Assembly (NCBI GenBank): GCA_013180625.2
Contig: SNVD02001341.1
Location: forward strand, 62,001-126,000
Direction of reading: 5' to 3'
DNA: 64,000 nucleotides
Origin: Boswellia sacra
Lineage: Eukaryota; Streptophyta; Magnoliopsida; Sapindales; Burseraceae
In this document: positions 29,003-41,655 of the stretch, piece by piece
How positions within the stretch are numbered: position 1 is the first letter of the stretch
Layout of the letters: every line of letters starts with the position of its first letter
Notes under the pieces: generated by a model
Told to the model about the DNA's origin: nothing
Seen by the model: only the letters and a program-made list of their open reading frames with translations
Databases searched by the model: none
Program-made: the position numbers and the translations under genes

Positions 29003-29553
29003 TATGGATGGCAAAATGTACCGTGGAGTTGGGGATCCACATGGATCCGCCTTTATTGGGTGGGATGGAAGTAGTTTTCATGGGGATGGGGCAGGGATAG
29101 GGTAAAATTTTAATCCTTGTATTGTGATGGGATGGGAAGGGTTTACTAGTCACCACCCCACAGTGACCCCACACCCTACCATTACGTATAAAAATATAAA
29201 ATTTATTTTTGTTCTTATTTTCTTAAAAAAATTATTAAATAATATATATATAGATAAAAATACTATTTTTATTTGACATCTAATATATTGATTATTGAAA
29301 AAACATAAAATTATATTATTGTCTAAAAATAAAATATTATGTTATTTTGTTAAAATCTGAATTTAATTATATGAATGATTTTGGTATGGGGAATGGGGTG
29401 GGGTTAGGGAAAGCATTCCCCTGCATGGAGATTCTCCATCCCTGCCCCGCTTTAGAAAATATGGGAAATGATGATTAAATTAAACAATGGGGTGGGGAAT
29501 GGGGAGGGCCGCCTCAACCGACCCTGCCCTGCCCTGGCCTATTTCCATCCCTA
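29003..29553. mobile_element. hAT-like non-autonomous element with GC-rich ends
   Basis: The left end reads TATGGATGGCAAAA and the right end, inverted, reads TAGGGATGGAAATAGG. Flanks are TGTATAGT (28995-29002) and TATATAGT (29554-29561), an 8-bp duplication with one mismatch, as expected for hAT. Both subterminal zones are runs of GGGGATGGGG or GGGTGGGG type, very unlike the AT-rich surroundings, with an AT-rich centre. The tandem relative near 19690-19770 lacks this block while the flanks align on both sides. Confidence 0.65.
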
Positions 29554-29879
29554 TATATAGTTGCATTAATTTCAATTATAAGTTTTTTCGTTCAACTAAT
29601 AATATGTTTTTGGATTCTAATACAACATTGAAAACTCAACAAGAAATCTGTTAACTCCATCCTAACTCTTCAAAAGTTTATGACATTAGAAAGCCAGATT
29701 TGCATTGCTAAACATGGAAAAGCTCCCAACAAACATGACATAACTTTAGGCAAATTTATTCAAAACAATGTAAATCATATAATTTTATCATAATTAAACA
29801 TATATGATAAATGTTTAAAAGACTACATTACACCAAGCTTGCACAATTAAAAACAATGCAAAGATACTTTAAGGATGAG

Positions 29880-30448
29880 ATATTGGTCAGTGGTTATCTC
29901 ATGCAAGGAACTGTCTCCACACTAGGCTCAACGCAAACCTCTTCTAGTGAATTGCCTGAACATGTCTTGTTGCTTCTATCATGTTGTTTCTTCTATAATT
30001 CAATTGTGTAGACAAACATTCCTTTAGTTCTGTCAGGACATAACTTATGTCTGGTCTTTAATCTGCAGTTGGTAGTACACATGACACAGCTATCTCTATT
30101 TTTTTCTAAGTAGCATTGTTGTTAAATTGTCCCTCCAGCCTAGGATCAACAAGTTTCGTATGTCCCTGCTATCAATTACAAGACTAACACGCTGAACTAT
30201 GTATCTGTCGTTTCCTAGGCTTCTTTTCATTGAAGGCTGGCTAGTGATTAGCTCGAACAGAATAATCCCAAAGCTATAAACATCGCTTTTCTTAGTTATG
30301 GTTCCAATTGCATAAATCTGCAAGGATAACATAAATTTTTTAGACATTGAATAAGATTATATTGACAAAAAGAATCAAAGTTCACATAACACATCTCATT
30401 CTTGAAGTCATATATGAAGTCAATTTTTCTTCACGATAAGACTTGTAA
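29880..30448 (-). pseudogene. Receptor kinase 3'-end pseudogene (array copy C)
   Basis: Aligns with the last exon of the intact kinase and about 110 bases of its preceding intron (20042-20590). The SDVYSFGIILFELITSQPS stretch is readable on the minus strand. Stops and indels occur in the downstream part, for example in the region matching VIDSGDIQNLIDPRL. Homology stops abruptly at about 30448, where an LTR-like sequence begins. Confidence 0.85.
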
Positions 30449-30455
30449 CATTATC

Positions 30456-30694
30456 TTTGTAACATCCCAACTTAGTAAATGACTGTAACATTGTTTTTGC
30501 TTTAAAGTGCATGTATATTATTATTTGTGCACCTGTGTGTCATGATAATGGAATAAAAATGTTAAAGGGCATAATTGAAAGATTTATGAACTAGAGACCC
30601 TAACTTGAAATATATATGTATATGTTTGTATAAAACAGGTATGGGTTTAAGGCATCTCTAGAGACTTCATTTTTTTCCTTTTCCAAAAACCCTC

Positions 30695-30739
<45 letters not shown>

Positions 30740-32570
30740 AATTACAGAGAATTGAAGGAGAAGAAGAAGAATCTAGGAATAAGAGAGGTAGAACTGATCT
30801 CCTTCTCTAGGTTCTAACTTGGATACATGAATTTTGTTATGAAATATTGTGTTATGGAGTTCTTTATGGTAACTTTGATGTCATATATCTTCTGAGAATT
30901 GATAAAAATCATGATTTGTTGTAAGTTATAAAAAATTAAGAGGGGTTGGACGATGTTAGGAAACCATAGGTGATGCTTGAACCAAAAACTCTGTAGGGTC
31001 TTTTGCTTAGCAGTCTATAATCCAAAAATTTAGAAAATTTTTAGGTTTCTTTTTTACTCTAAAATTTTTATATATTAAACTAGACATGTTCAGGATCATT
31101 TACCATTTTGATTCATCTAAAAATTTGAAGTATGCAATTTTTGGTAAAATTTTGAACTCTAATGAAATAAATATGAAAATCCCTTATTTTAAAATAAAGC
31201 ATGGGAAACGAACTTTAGATGAGGGACTTTCCTTCATGAAAACTTCTGGATTTTGGTATGTGAAATTTTGAATATGATTCCTCATAAACTAGAAAGTTTC
31301 ATGGTTTTTGAAGCTTTGAAGAAATTGTTATGATTTTTCAAAATTGTGTTAGTAAATCTAAAATTTTCAGCTTTCAAAAAAAAGCAAGCAAAACAATTTG
31401 CTTTTGACAAAATAATCTTAACAAAAAGTTGTGATTTTTGGAGGGATGAATCTTCTATATGTCTTTTAATAGACTAAAGAATTTTGTAATGATTTGGTCA
31501 TTGTTGAAAATTTTATGAATTTTCAAAGTCATGCTGCTCAGTCTGAAAAGCTACTAGACAAAACTTGAATTTGTGCGAAACTAAGTAGTTCAAGGGGTAA
31601 ATAACCTTATTTTGATATGATAATTTGAATGAGGTATTTTTATATGCTTTTAATTGATTTATGCAAATTTTGTGAGAATTGGGACAAGCATCATCTTTCT
31701 ACAAATCATCCAATCAAGTGTGTTCAGTGTTGAGTCAGTGAATGAGTCACTTTTAGTTATTGTGCTCAATGATCCTTAAGGAAAATTTTAATGATTTCTA
31801 GGTTGAAATAAGGACTTCGTAGTGAAGCTTAATTAGGTAAATGTACTAGATTTCTCAACTGAGGTCACAATGGACATTATTGTTTTATGAAAAGTATTTT
31901 GCTCCATATATATGCTTATGTTTATATGAGAATTATTTTTTGATCGAAATGTTATATTTATAATATGATTGAAATCTTTGATTTTGATATTTTACATATG
32001 GATTTTGATATGTGAGGACATGAATATTATCTGGTAATGAAATGTTATATGCTTTGAAAATAGAATTCATGCCTAGAACCTTAAGACACCAAGCTCTCAT
32101 TGAGCGATTGGATGCATGGGGGACACCTCTTGAAATTGTGTGGGGAGTCATCTCTTAAAGGTTTATGGAAATCACAAAGTACCACACATAATACAAAGTG
32201 TCACATGCAGACCATTATAAAAGGTAAGCATCGATGTCATGATGGCTACATAGGGCCAACTATATGTGATGTGAAAAGTCCTACTTCAAGGGGGGGTCTG
32301 CATTATATGTTTCTATACATGGGATTTGGTAGAATGGGCTCGATATAACCCGGATTGTCAGACCAGCCTCAAGTTAATACAAGGGTAGGCATTTCTATGT
32401 AATGTATTTCGTATGACAAGATAGGGTCCGGTGGGACTATAGTGGCTGTCACCCTCGGTGATGGCGAATCCGCTCATGTGAGAGATTCTCATTGAGGCGA
32501 TGCCTTGCCTACGAATGCCACTGATGGATGGTTATATGAGCGTAATTATGTTAAATGAATGTGAAATAAA
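30456..32570 (+). mobile_element. Gypsy LTR-like segment, possible solo LTR
   Basis: Begins TGTAACATCCCAAC, the usual start of plant Ty3/gypsy LTRs, exactly where homology to the kinase intron ends. It carries a long CT run followed by a GA-rich leader-like stretch. The part from about 31970 on resembles the inverted sequence at 54900-56440; shared landmarks are CACAAAGTACCA(C/T)A, CCGGATTGTCAGAC(C/T)AGCCTCAA and GATGCATNGGGG. No coding sequence is present. The right edge is a guess and no target duplication was found. Confidence 0.5.
30695..30738. repeat. (CT)n microsatellite
   Basis: About 22 uninterrupted CT dinucleotides inside the LTR-like segment, preceded by AAAACCCTCGG. Confidence 0.95.
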
Positions 32571-34689
32571 AAGTCATACATTGACTAGAAAGTGCAGTTT
32601 CTTACATAGTAGAAGTTAATCAAAACTAAGATTTAACTATGATTTTTACCAAAATTTTGAGATTTTTCATATAAAATTAGTGCTTCTTGATTAATTAGCT
32701 TTGATTAATTATTGTTTTAGCTTTGTGATTGATTGAGTTTATATCATCGATTTTGTTGAAATTTAATTAGAATCTCACTTTGATCATATAAAAGGGGAAA
32801 TATTTTAATTTTTTGGCTTTCCCAACACAATTATTAGTCGATTGTTCAACATTTAGGACGAGAGTATAGATTCCTAAAAGGTTGGAAGATCATCTAGCTG
32901 CATTTGTTGAAGTCAATATTGATTGAAAATAATTTTTCAAACATTAATTTGCTGTTTGTATGCAACGCAACATTCAATAATCTTCGTAAAACGTGCAATG
33001 TTAAGATGCCATCAGAGATTACCGCGACTGCGAGTTGCCATTGTAAATGACCAATATTGATAATATAATTTTAATCTAGATTACTTAATAATTTAATTAA
33101 TAACAATAGATCAATAAGTTGACTATTTAATCAAGAACATTATTAACCATGTTGCTATAATTATGTAAGTTAAGGATAATATAAAGTTTAAATCCGGTTT
33201 AGATGAATATTAATAATACATTTTTTATTATATTTTACATTCAATATCAGCCACATATCTTTTATAAAATTTATTATCAATCACATATTTTTAAATCCAA
33301 TTGAAAACAAAACAACAAATATAAAACTAGACGGAGCCTTAACTCTTGAAACTATACGAGTGTTTTCACATGCCGCATTTTAAAACCTCTATTACAAATT
33401 TCTTCTTTGTTTGGCTTCAACACAAGAGACAATATCCTGCTTTTTTGAAATCACATAGAGCAAAGTTAAGAAAAAGTTCTATGATTAATGAATGATATTG
33501 GAATAATTAAAATACACAAGTTTGACAATATTTGTGAAAATAAAACAAATCTTCAAGATAGATTAATGATTGAATTAACAAATAAAGATACATAGGTTTT
33601 GAGGTCATAACATGCGATTTCACATTACTTTTTTTTTTTTGAAAATTGATTCATTTTTATTAGAAAGCAGAAATAAATATCTAAACAGTTAAAATATCTT
33701 CTCCCAGTTTTAATTAAGATTATATGCTGACCCTGAAAATTATTTATAATTAATAATAGAAGATAGTTGCAAATACCAGTCAACTACCTCATAACACGAG
33801 ATTAATACAAAACTTTAATTTCTATTACTAACACTTGTACCCAGTAAAATGGTACAAGCTCATACATCCAAAGACACTAAAAGGATAATTCATACTCGAG
33901 ACTTCTACGTAACACCTGAAATATGACACAAGACATATAACTATTCATAGACTTTCCTCTCGTTCATGCATTCTTTTACAAACTTGTTACTTATAAGTAT
34001 GTGGCTAAATCACATACATTACAAACTTCTTGTGAGTACACATTCTCTCTTATAGAATTTGCATCATTATGCAAGCATATACACATACATAACTTGTATG
34101 CAGCCTTTACCTTGTAAGCATATCATTATTGCTGAAAAATATATAATCTCATAATGCACTCTATAGTATTAAATGTTGGAAGTCAGCGTCGCCTCCTTCC
34201 CTCCAGGATTATCTTGAAAATTCTAACAAATTATCGAACCATCAACCCCTCTCTATAATCACACGATATTTCTAGATTGTTTTCCGTGAATTATTATGCA
34301 CCTTAATCTTAATTTGGCTGCCCACATTTTTGCAATAATACTTTTATTGTCAACCACAATTTGTTAAAAATCTTTACAAAAGTTGGTCAAACCAATTAAT
34401 AAGAGAAAATACGTGTAAATGGTAGATTAAATTAACCGCCCTTTCTACTTTTCCTCGAGGAAAAAAGAGTGACAACCTTCAAGGTTTTGGCTTTGTTGGC
34501 TTGAACCCGTAATCTCTTGACTAAAATCTAACTTATGAACCATCTAGATAATGAGACAATTAATGACATTAAGTTGCAATAAATTTATTTAACATAACAA
34601 ATTGAATATAAATAATGAGATTTATAATTAAAAATATAGAAAACAAATCATAGAGTTAATCACCTTTCAAATTAAGAATATACAATATG
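32571..34689. other. AT-rich intergenic region
   Basis: No gene seen. 33655-33790 (TAAACAGTTAAAATAT...TTTATAATTAAT.ATAGAAGATAG) recurs at 43175-43285, so it is a dispersed repeat of unknown class. Confidence 0.5.
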
Positions 34690-35050
34690 AATTATATAAT
34701 AGTAAAATTATTAATTAAAAGTTAAAAATATATTGATGATGATAAATAAATAATTTAAATTTATAATAAATAATTTATAAATCATAACATATTTTTAACT
34801 TTTAAATTAATAATTTTTCTATCATTTTTATCATCATTAACTTATATTTTTAAATATAAATCTATTGATTATAATGTTCAATTATTTATTTACCATCATC
34901 AATATATTTTTAACTTTTAAGTTAATAATTTTTCCATTATTTATTTTTTATCACGAACTTATATTTTTAATTATAAATCTATTTATTATACTTTTAAATT
35001 ATTTATTTATTATCATCGATGCATTCTTAACTTTTAAATTAATAATTAGT
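34690..35050. repeat. AT-rich ~116-bp tandem repeat with an inverted partial copy
   Basis: TTTTTAACTTTTAARTTAAT recurs at about 34790, 34906 and, slightly changed, 35022, each followed by a similar T-rich block and TATCATC. Its inverse (ATTAAAAGTTAAAAATA) lies at about 34714. The open frame across it is low complexity. Confidence 0.65.
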
Positions 35051-35059
35051 AAGAATTCC

Positions 35060-35559
35060 CTTGACAACTATTTGTCCGCTATACCATCATTGTTTTTTTT
35101 TTTTGTTAATCATTATTTTGATTTTTAAGCTATAGTTGTATATACTACTGTACTCTAGTTGACAATTGTTGGGAACTTTGGTTTTCTGAATAATTAATGC
35201 TAATGTTATTTGCCTTAGTTTTCAATTTATTAATATGAATGAACATTCTTAGTTGCATTCAAGATCCCTTGGGCTTTGGGGTGTGACATGTATTGTGGAC
35301 TTAATTAAGTTTTCATCTGTCCAATAAACAAGTGGATGTCACGGGAGGAGCTATCGTTAGTGTTCTTTCAAATTGTGCGCGCTTCTTAGAACCTGTCTAA
35401 ACTAGAGAGAAAAAAGTCGAGTGTCACAGAATTGTAATGCAGGACCGCTTTAAGGCTTTTTACAACATTAAGTACAAAAATAAATTAAGCACCAATATCA
35501 ATCAGCTGGCATATATAGTTATCTAAATTCTAGATTAATGTTATGATCATCCTTCAAAT
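35060..35559. other. Spacer with a promoter relic of the kinase array
   Basis: 35310-35400 contains TGTCCAATAAAC followed by GGATGTCACGGGAGGAG, matching the promoter block upstream of the intact kinase (26353-26386). Its coding region is not attached, so only this upstream fragment of the copy survives. Confidence 0.5.
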
Positions 35560-35579
35560 CTTACATACCAATCATATAA

Positions 35580-35830
35580 CCTTAAAGATTGGGATGAGTC
35601 GATGTCGGTCGATGGTGTGAAAACACTTCCTGATGTTGAATTCTAAAAACCAGCGAGAGATTCCCCACTCTTCTTTGATCCGTCTTAGGACCGAGTGGCA
35701 GCCTCGACCCGAGCGGAAGTGCGATGTGTCTGGAAACTCGGGATTGTAAATAGATTCGAGTACCATTCTGATCGCCTCTTTCATGATCTTTTCTATAGGT
35801 AGAACTACTGTGAGCGGTCTAAACTTCGAC
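35580..35830 (-). pseudogene. matR: matR fragment (mitochondrial maturase)
   Basis: The minus strand encodes LTVVLPIEKI followed by MKEAIRMVLESIYNPEF, RSGRGCHSVLRRIKEEWG and RKCFHTIDRHRLIPIFK. These are characteristic of the reverse-transcriptase part of the maturase encoded within a group II intron of mitochondrial nad1. Only about 80 of more than 600 codons are present, and similarity ends after IFK. It is an organelle-derived fragment in nuclear DNA, not a gene. Confidence 0.85.
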
Positions 35831-35854
35831 CCTTATTTCTTTCTTCATATTGTA

Positions 35855-35886
35855 AAGGGGAGCAAAGCCCCTTTTTTGCTCCCCTT
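35855..35886. other. Stem-loop of mitochondrial origin
   Basis: AAGGGGAGCAAA pairs with TTTGCTCCCCTT around an 8-base loop. Such hairpins are common at transcript ends in plant mitochondria. Here it is part of the insertion and unlikely to act. Confidence 0.6.
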
Positions 35887-36096
35887 ATTTTATTGATAAT
35901 GATAATCAAGGGTCCTCCTGCCGTCGTTTTAGTGACTCATAGGGCTTCCGTCAGCTCAGTCTTTTTGGTTCTTGAGAATGGTCACTACCTCTCCGAGGAC
36001 CGGAATGATTATCCCTGCCCGATGGGTCTACATCCATCCCTGAATGTCGTTGGGTACTGTTCACTTCCCCGCCATTCTTGTAACCATCACCTGTAA

Positions 36097-36585
<489 letters not shown>

Positions 36586-37344
36586 TAAAGAGCTATTTCT
36601 ATTGAGTTACCAAGCCCACTGAGATCTATTTCAGTATTCGAAACGAAAGACTACCGGGGCTCACCTTCTCCTTCTATAGGCTCTTCGGGACATCAGGCGA
36701 GAAACTACTACTCTGATCAGCCCATCCACACCTATTATGATGATATAGAACCCGGGACATTCAAACACAGGAATCACCTCTTGGATTGGATCTCCGCAAA
36801 GGGAGAGGAACCACTACGTACAGAGTTTGTAAGAGCAACAGGGACAAGCCCACCGGGTTGAGAACCACCATACTACCTAGATAACCTAAACCTTTGTACA
36901 TGAATGAATGCACACTCACTACTCCCTATAGTTATCTATCTATCCAGATATATACGAGATCTCCTACCTATCAGTCAACGACTTGATACATACGGGAACA
37001 ACCCACCAACACATCAAGGATAAATCTTATATGCCTTTTGAGCATGGCACCGGTAGCCAATGAATGCGAGGACCCATAGCTCCATTTCAAAGTCCTATCA
37101 TCTATGCTGCATTTCCAACACACTGGACCTTAGCTGTTCTCAGCAGGGGAAATAGCTACTTCTAGCCTGAAGAGTTAAAATCATGGAGTTGGCTTCTCCG
37201 TTACCTCGGGTTGGGATCTTCCCCCGATGGAAGAGATGGCTCCCGATCACCACAGTTTTCTCATGACTTGCATAAAACATATTCCGGCTGGTCAGCCCTG
37301 TTTCGTTACAAGTTTCGATCTTGGCAAATTTTACGATTTAGAGG

Positions 37345-37560
37345 TACTGGATTTAAATTTTCAGTTGCAAACTTTTATATTTATAGTAATATATACAACG
37401 GTGCATTCAAAATGGCATTCCTGAAAGTCTTAACAGTAGCCCCATTGCTCAGAGCATCATGTTAAAAATTTTTATATATAAGCCTCACCAAATCATCCTC
37501 TCATTCTTAAGTCATATTAATTAGTATATAATAGACTGGGGATTTGGTTCAAGACTTGAG
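37345..37560. repeat. Downstream flank of a lost receptor-kinase copy (D)
   Basis: Contains CAAAATGGCATTCCTGAAAG, CAGAGCATCATGTTAAA and AAGCCTCACCAA.TCATCCTCT, matching the flanks at 17270-17340 and 28120-28220. No kinase sequence follows, so this copy kept only its flank. Confidence 0.55.
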
Positions 37561-38040
37561 CAGTACAGTTTTTTAAGCTGAACTACACAAAAAGTACCGT
37601 AAATTATAACATAATGAATTGAAGGCATGCCATAAGCATTGCGTTTTTTATTACAATCCTGAAATGTAATAAAAATCTCAAAAGAGAAATTTTTTCACTA
37701 TTTAATTTTATAATATTTTCGGAGAATATTACAGAGAAAACTATTTGCAGAGATAGTACCAAAAACATATTAATTTTCGCAATCTTCTAATTCAATGATT
37801 CTTTTTCTTTCATGAATCCAATAGTTATTAAGTTTGTGACTTCTGTAAAAACTTAAGTTCATGGGCTTAACTTTTGTAATTTACTCTAACAATGGACTTC
37901 TCTAAAGTCTCTCTCAAAATATATAGCTGTGTTAGGACTGAAAACAAAACACCAACTTAAAAAAGATGCGTGAAATTATGTGCATTCAGTCACATAACAT
38001 AATGAATTGAAGGCATACCATATTGTCCATTTGTCAAATA

Positions 38041-38454
38041 TGTAATGACCGATCCCCGTCCGAGCGCACTATAGCACCGAGACCTTACAGTTGTCATCGA
38101 TCGCACAATAGTCAGTATTGTTCGCTTAGAAGAACAGGGCCTCAAGGGATACTTTCTATTACCCGCACGGTTTTGTTCCTGTTAAGCCTATAGGCCCCAA
38201 ATCGCATCCCCCATTCGGGTACCCGAATGGTACTCATGATAAACTTCGGGAGCCTTTGTGGTGGAGGTCCCGGGTTCGAGGAGGGGACGCGTCCTGAGGC
38301 CTGTGGGCTTAACAGGAACAAAACCGTGCGGGTAATAAAGGGTGTTCCTTGAGGCCCCGTTCCCCAAAGCGGATAATACTGATTGTTGTGCGTTCGAGGA
38401 TAACCGTAAGGTCCCAGTGCTATAGTGCTCCCGGGCGGGGGACTGGTCATTACA
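38041..38454. mobile_element. 414-bp fold-back element, 5-bp target duplication
   Basis: Arms of about 150 bases are inverted copies of each other. Both ends read TGTAATGACC inward; the arms share GCACTATAGCAC, ACCTTAC and TTACCCGCACGGTTTTGTTC. Flanks are AAATA on both sides (38036-38040 and 38455-38459). Ends of TG...CA type with a 5-bp duplication recall LTR elements, but inverted arms do not. The centre contains GGTCCCGGGTTCGAGGAG, like a pol III B box. GC content is far above the surroundings. The class is unknown to me. Confidence 0.75.
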
Positions 38455-39856
38455 AAATATGTCTTCTTTTTAGGAGAAAAAATAAAAAATTCAATCTCTA
38501 TTTTTCACTCTTTCAAATAAGAAAACTAAGAAAATATTTGTCTTTTGTGAAGTGTGAACTAGGGAAATTAGAAAAATATAAGAATAGACAATCGATTAAC
38601 ATTAAAATCATTTAAAATTTTTTAAATTACTGATTATATTGTTTAACCTTAAGAGCTACAATCGCAAAATAACATGGAAAAATGATTAGACATCATAAAA
38701 TATAAAAAAAATTTAGGTTATTAGAATATTAAAATATTTATATAAGTAATATTTAATTGAGTGTAATGAGAAATGGATTATGAAAAGATAATTATTTTAC
38801 CATATTATAATTGATGGAAAAATATTAGAAATAACCCTGAACTAAGGTCTAATCACACATAATCCCGTTGTTCTATATAATATTATCCATAGTCCTATGA
38901 TTAACTAATTTCAATTAAATTTAACATCTAAAGGGTAAGAAAGTAACTTTAAGCAGTAACATGTTCATTTTTTAAATAAAATAATCTTACAAAACTTTAA
39001 AAAATACACAATAAAAAAACATAAAATAAATATATCAACTATCAACTACACCTTCAAAACATACTTTTTTTTTGTGAATATAGTTTGTTTGAGTAAGGTT
39101 GATTAGTGTTTTAAATTAATTTTTGAAAAAAGTTTTTTAGTTAGTTTAATTAATTTTATTTAATTTTTAGTATTAAAATCCTATATTTTAATCTGTTTAT
39201 TTTATTTTTATTATTTTAATTTGTCTTCTCTTTTTTATATTTAACTTCTTTATTTTTAATTTGAATGTTGTTATGTATCTTCTTTTAGAGTTTTATAATT
39301 TATTTTATTTAGAAGTTTTATATATGTTGTCTTTTAGTATAAGGTTATGGATGAAAATTGTATAACTCTTTGATTTAAATACTAAGTCAATTATAAACTA
39401 TTTAACTAATTGATCGTTGTATGGTTAAAGGGTATGATAGTTATTATATCCATTTTTAATGTGTCAAGAGATTAATTTAATAGAATTTGGTATTGGTGGG
39501 ATTATAAATAATATTATATAAAATATGAGGTTTATTTTAATATTAAGCCTCAGTTCAAGGTTATAGATAATATTATATAAAATATGATGATTATATCAAT
39601 ATTAAACCTTCGTTCAGAGTTATTTATAATATTTCTTCTAATTGCATCCTTGCTAAATATAGAGTGAGATCTAACAAGACACAAGGGAGGTTGAATATAT
39701 AGAACTACTCAATTAATTATTATTTTTTTCCAAAGTAGACATTCCCTTACTAAGAAATTGCAAGTACGAGCATTAACATTGACGCAGGAAATACAACATT
39801 CTTCTTGATATTTACCTCCATGCATGACTACTATCCTGATGGGGCCGGAGGACTTG
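38455..39856. other. AT-rich intergenic region
   Basis: No gene seen. 38820-39620 contains two related stretches (AATATTATATAAAATATGA followed by TTTATTTTAATATTAAGCCT or TTATATCAATATTAAACCT, at about 39508 and 39567) and an inverted relative near 38870 (TCTATATAATATTAT), suggesting an old repeat. Confidence 0.4.
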
Positions 39857-41064
39857 TCAATTTTTAAAATAATAAGCAAGAACAGAATACGCAGTTTGAA
39901 CCAAGGTAAGTACAAGCAGTGCAACTGCTGCAATTATGGAAATGGATGCCCACGGAGAGTTAAAATATCTGAGCTTTAAGACTGCTATCCATGCGTTACG
40001 ACGCCTTTTACAGTGCTTGTTCACTTTCGAGAGTATTTCGCAGTAGTAGCTGTTTGGACCGGAGGGCGTGAAAATACAACCAAGTCTATTGAACACGCCG
40101 GCAACCACTTCATGATCACCTAAACGATTATGAAGAATATTACGCTTGCAAAGTAATTTCACATCCATCGAGGAGTTAACGAGGCAGTCCATGAATTTCA
40201 CATAATTAGTGACAATTTTATCATCTGAGAAGGACTGCTCATAGACAATTAGATTTTTGAAGACGGACTCGCTTTGATCTGTAATTGTTATTTTTGGGAT
40301 TTTCAATGTTCCATTGTGAAATTCTATATCAGATAACCTTTCTGCCCTAGAAACTGCCTTGAACTGGATTCCAGCCTCTCTGAGCTCTGTGGCACAATAA
40401 ATGAACGTCCAATTTTCCTTGTTCTTCCTTTTCTTCGAGTCAACGTTGCCGTCCCTCCTCCGTACTGATTCGGATGACGAAAACCAGCAACTGTGTATCA
40501 AGCTTAGTAGATGCTTGATATCTTTCCTAGTGGGATATTTATGGATCGGTCTTACGCTCTGACTGTGAAGTACAGAAGAGGCGAAGAAGTAAAATATCAT
40601 ATTAACTAAATCCTCGCTCTCAAAAGTCTTCTCGTTATCCGTCTTAGTCATTTCAAACAACGTGCCAACAACAAAGAAGGGAATTTGATTTTCGACTAAT
40701 AACAAATCTCGGGCCAATATGTTAGTGTTGTAACCCAAAGAAGTGAAAGAGTTACTAGAAGTAAAATCTTCAGCAGCCCACAAATTTATACCTACAGACC
40801 TGCGAAGTAGCTCAACGATGAAATAACCATCAAGCAGCAGCATTTCCACAAATTCATCACAACTCATTTTATTGATATCACAATCTTCAGCATAAAAAGT
40901 GCGAGCATCTTTTTCCAATCCCCTTATGGCCTCAACACATCTATTCACATCACTTTCCCCTCTTCGTTCGAGAAGGCTCTTTAGACACCGTTGTTTATGC
41001 TCGTGCATAATCCTTACCTGTTTCTCATTCCGGTGATAAGGACCAATCGCAAGCATGCAAGGTT

Positions 41065-41126
41065 CATAGGCCTTTTTATCCAAAGTACGTAGATTCATAG
41101 GCCTTTTTATCCAAAGTACGTAGATT
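41065..41126. repeat. 31-bp perfect tandem duplication in DUF247 gene
   Basis: CATAGGCCTTTTTATC...GTAGATT occurs twice without a mismatch at 41065-41095 and 41096-41126. Its length is not a multiple of three. Confidence 0.95.
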
Positions 41127-41600
41127 TTCAGGTACTTTAAATATAGGCTTTTTTGATTTTCCAGGAATATCAGCAAGCTTCTGGGAAATTTGAATGGTTA
41201 AGTGATCAAGTGTTTTAACTTCCGTCACATCCGTTTGACCTATCGCTATTGAAATACCAGGTAGTCAAATAGTGGCACTAGAACAATCATGAATAAATAA
41301 ATTTATAACAATCACACAACCAATGCCGTTTAAAACTAAGTTGGAAAACTAAAAGTATTTATAGTAGCAAGTACGGTTATGAATTTATATATACTTTTCC
41401 TACCATGCAAATATTTTAACTATTTATTTGTGAAGTCAAACTGAGATTTTTTAGGAACCCTAGATCTATAAAACACAAATAAATAGTATTAAATAATATT
41501 AGAATTACAAATTAACTACATTAATAAATAGTTATAGCATAAAGTTGCTAGACGAGTAAAAGAAAAATAAATTACAAAATGATATGGCCACAAATATATA

Positions 41601-41604
<4 letters not shown>

Positions 41605-41653
<49 letters not shown>
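41605..41653. repeat. (TA)n microsatellite
   Basis: About 24 TA dinucleotides in the upstream intron of the DUF247 gene model. Confidence 0.95.

Positions 41654-41655
<2 letters not shown>

Noticed and set aside
34865..35128. Hydrophobic 87-codon frame
   Set aside because: An Ile/Leu/Phe translation of an AT-rich tandem repeat.
37211..37465. 84-codon frame at the right edge of the mitochondrial insertion
   Set aside because: It spans the junction between the insertion and the kinase-array flank; the part in the insertion is unrecognised.
38255..38300. tRNA gene suggested by GGTCCCGGGTTCGAGGAG
   Set aside because: Only a B-box-like string is present; there is no A box at the right distance and no cloverleaf.
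38142..38450. Proline-rich 102-codon frame
   Set aside because: It lies inside one arm of the fold-back element and has no family.
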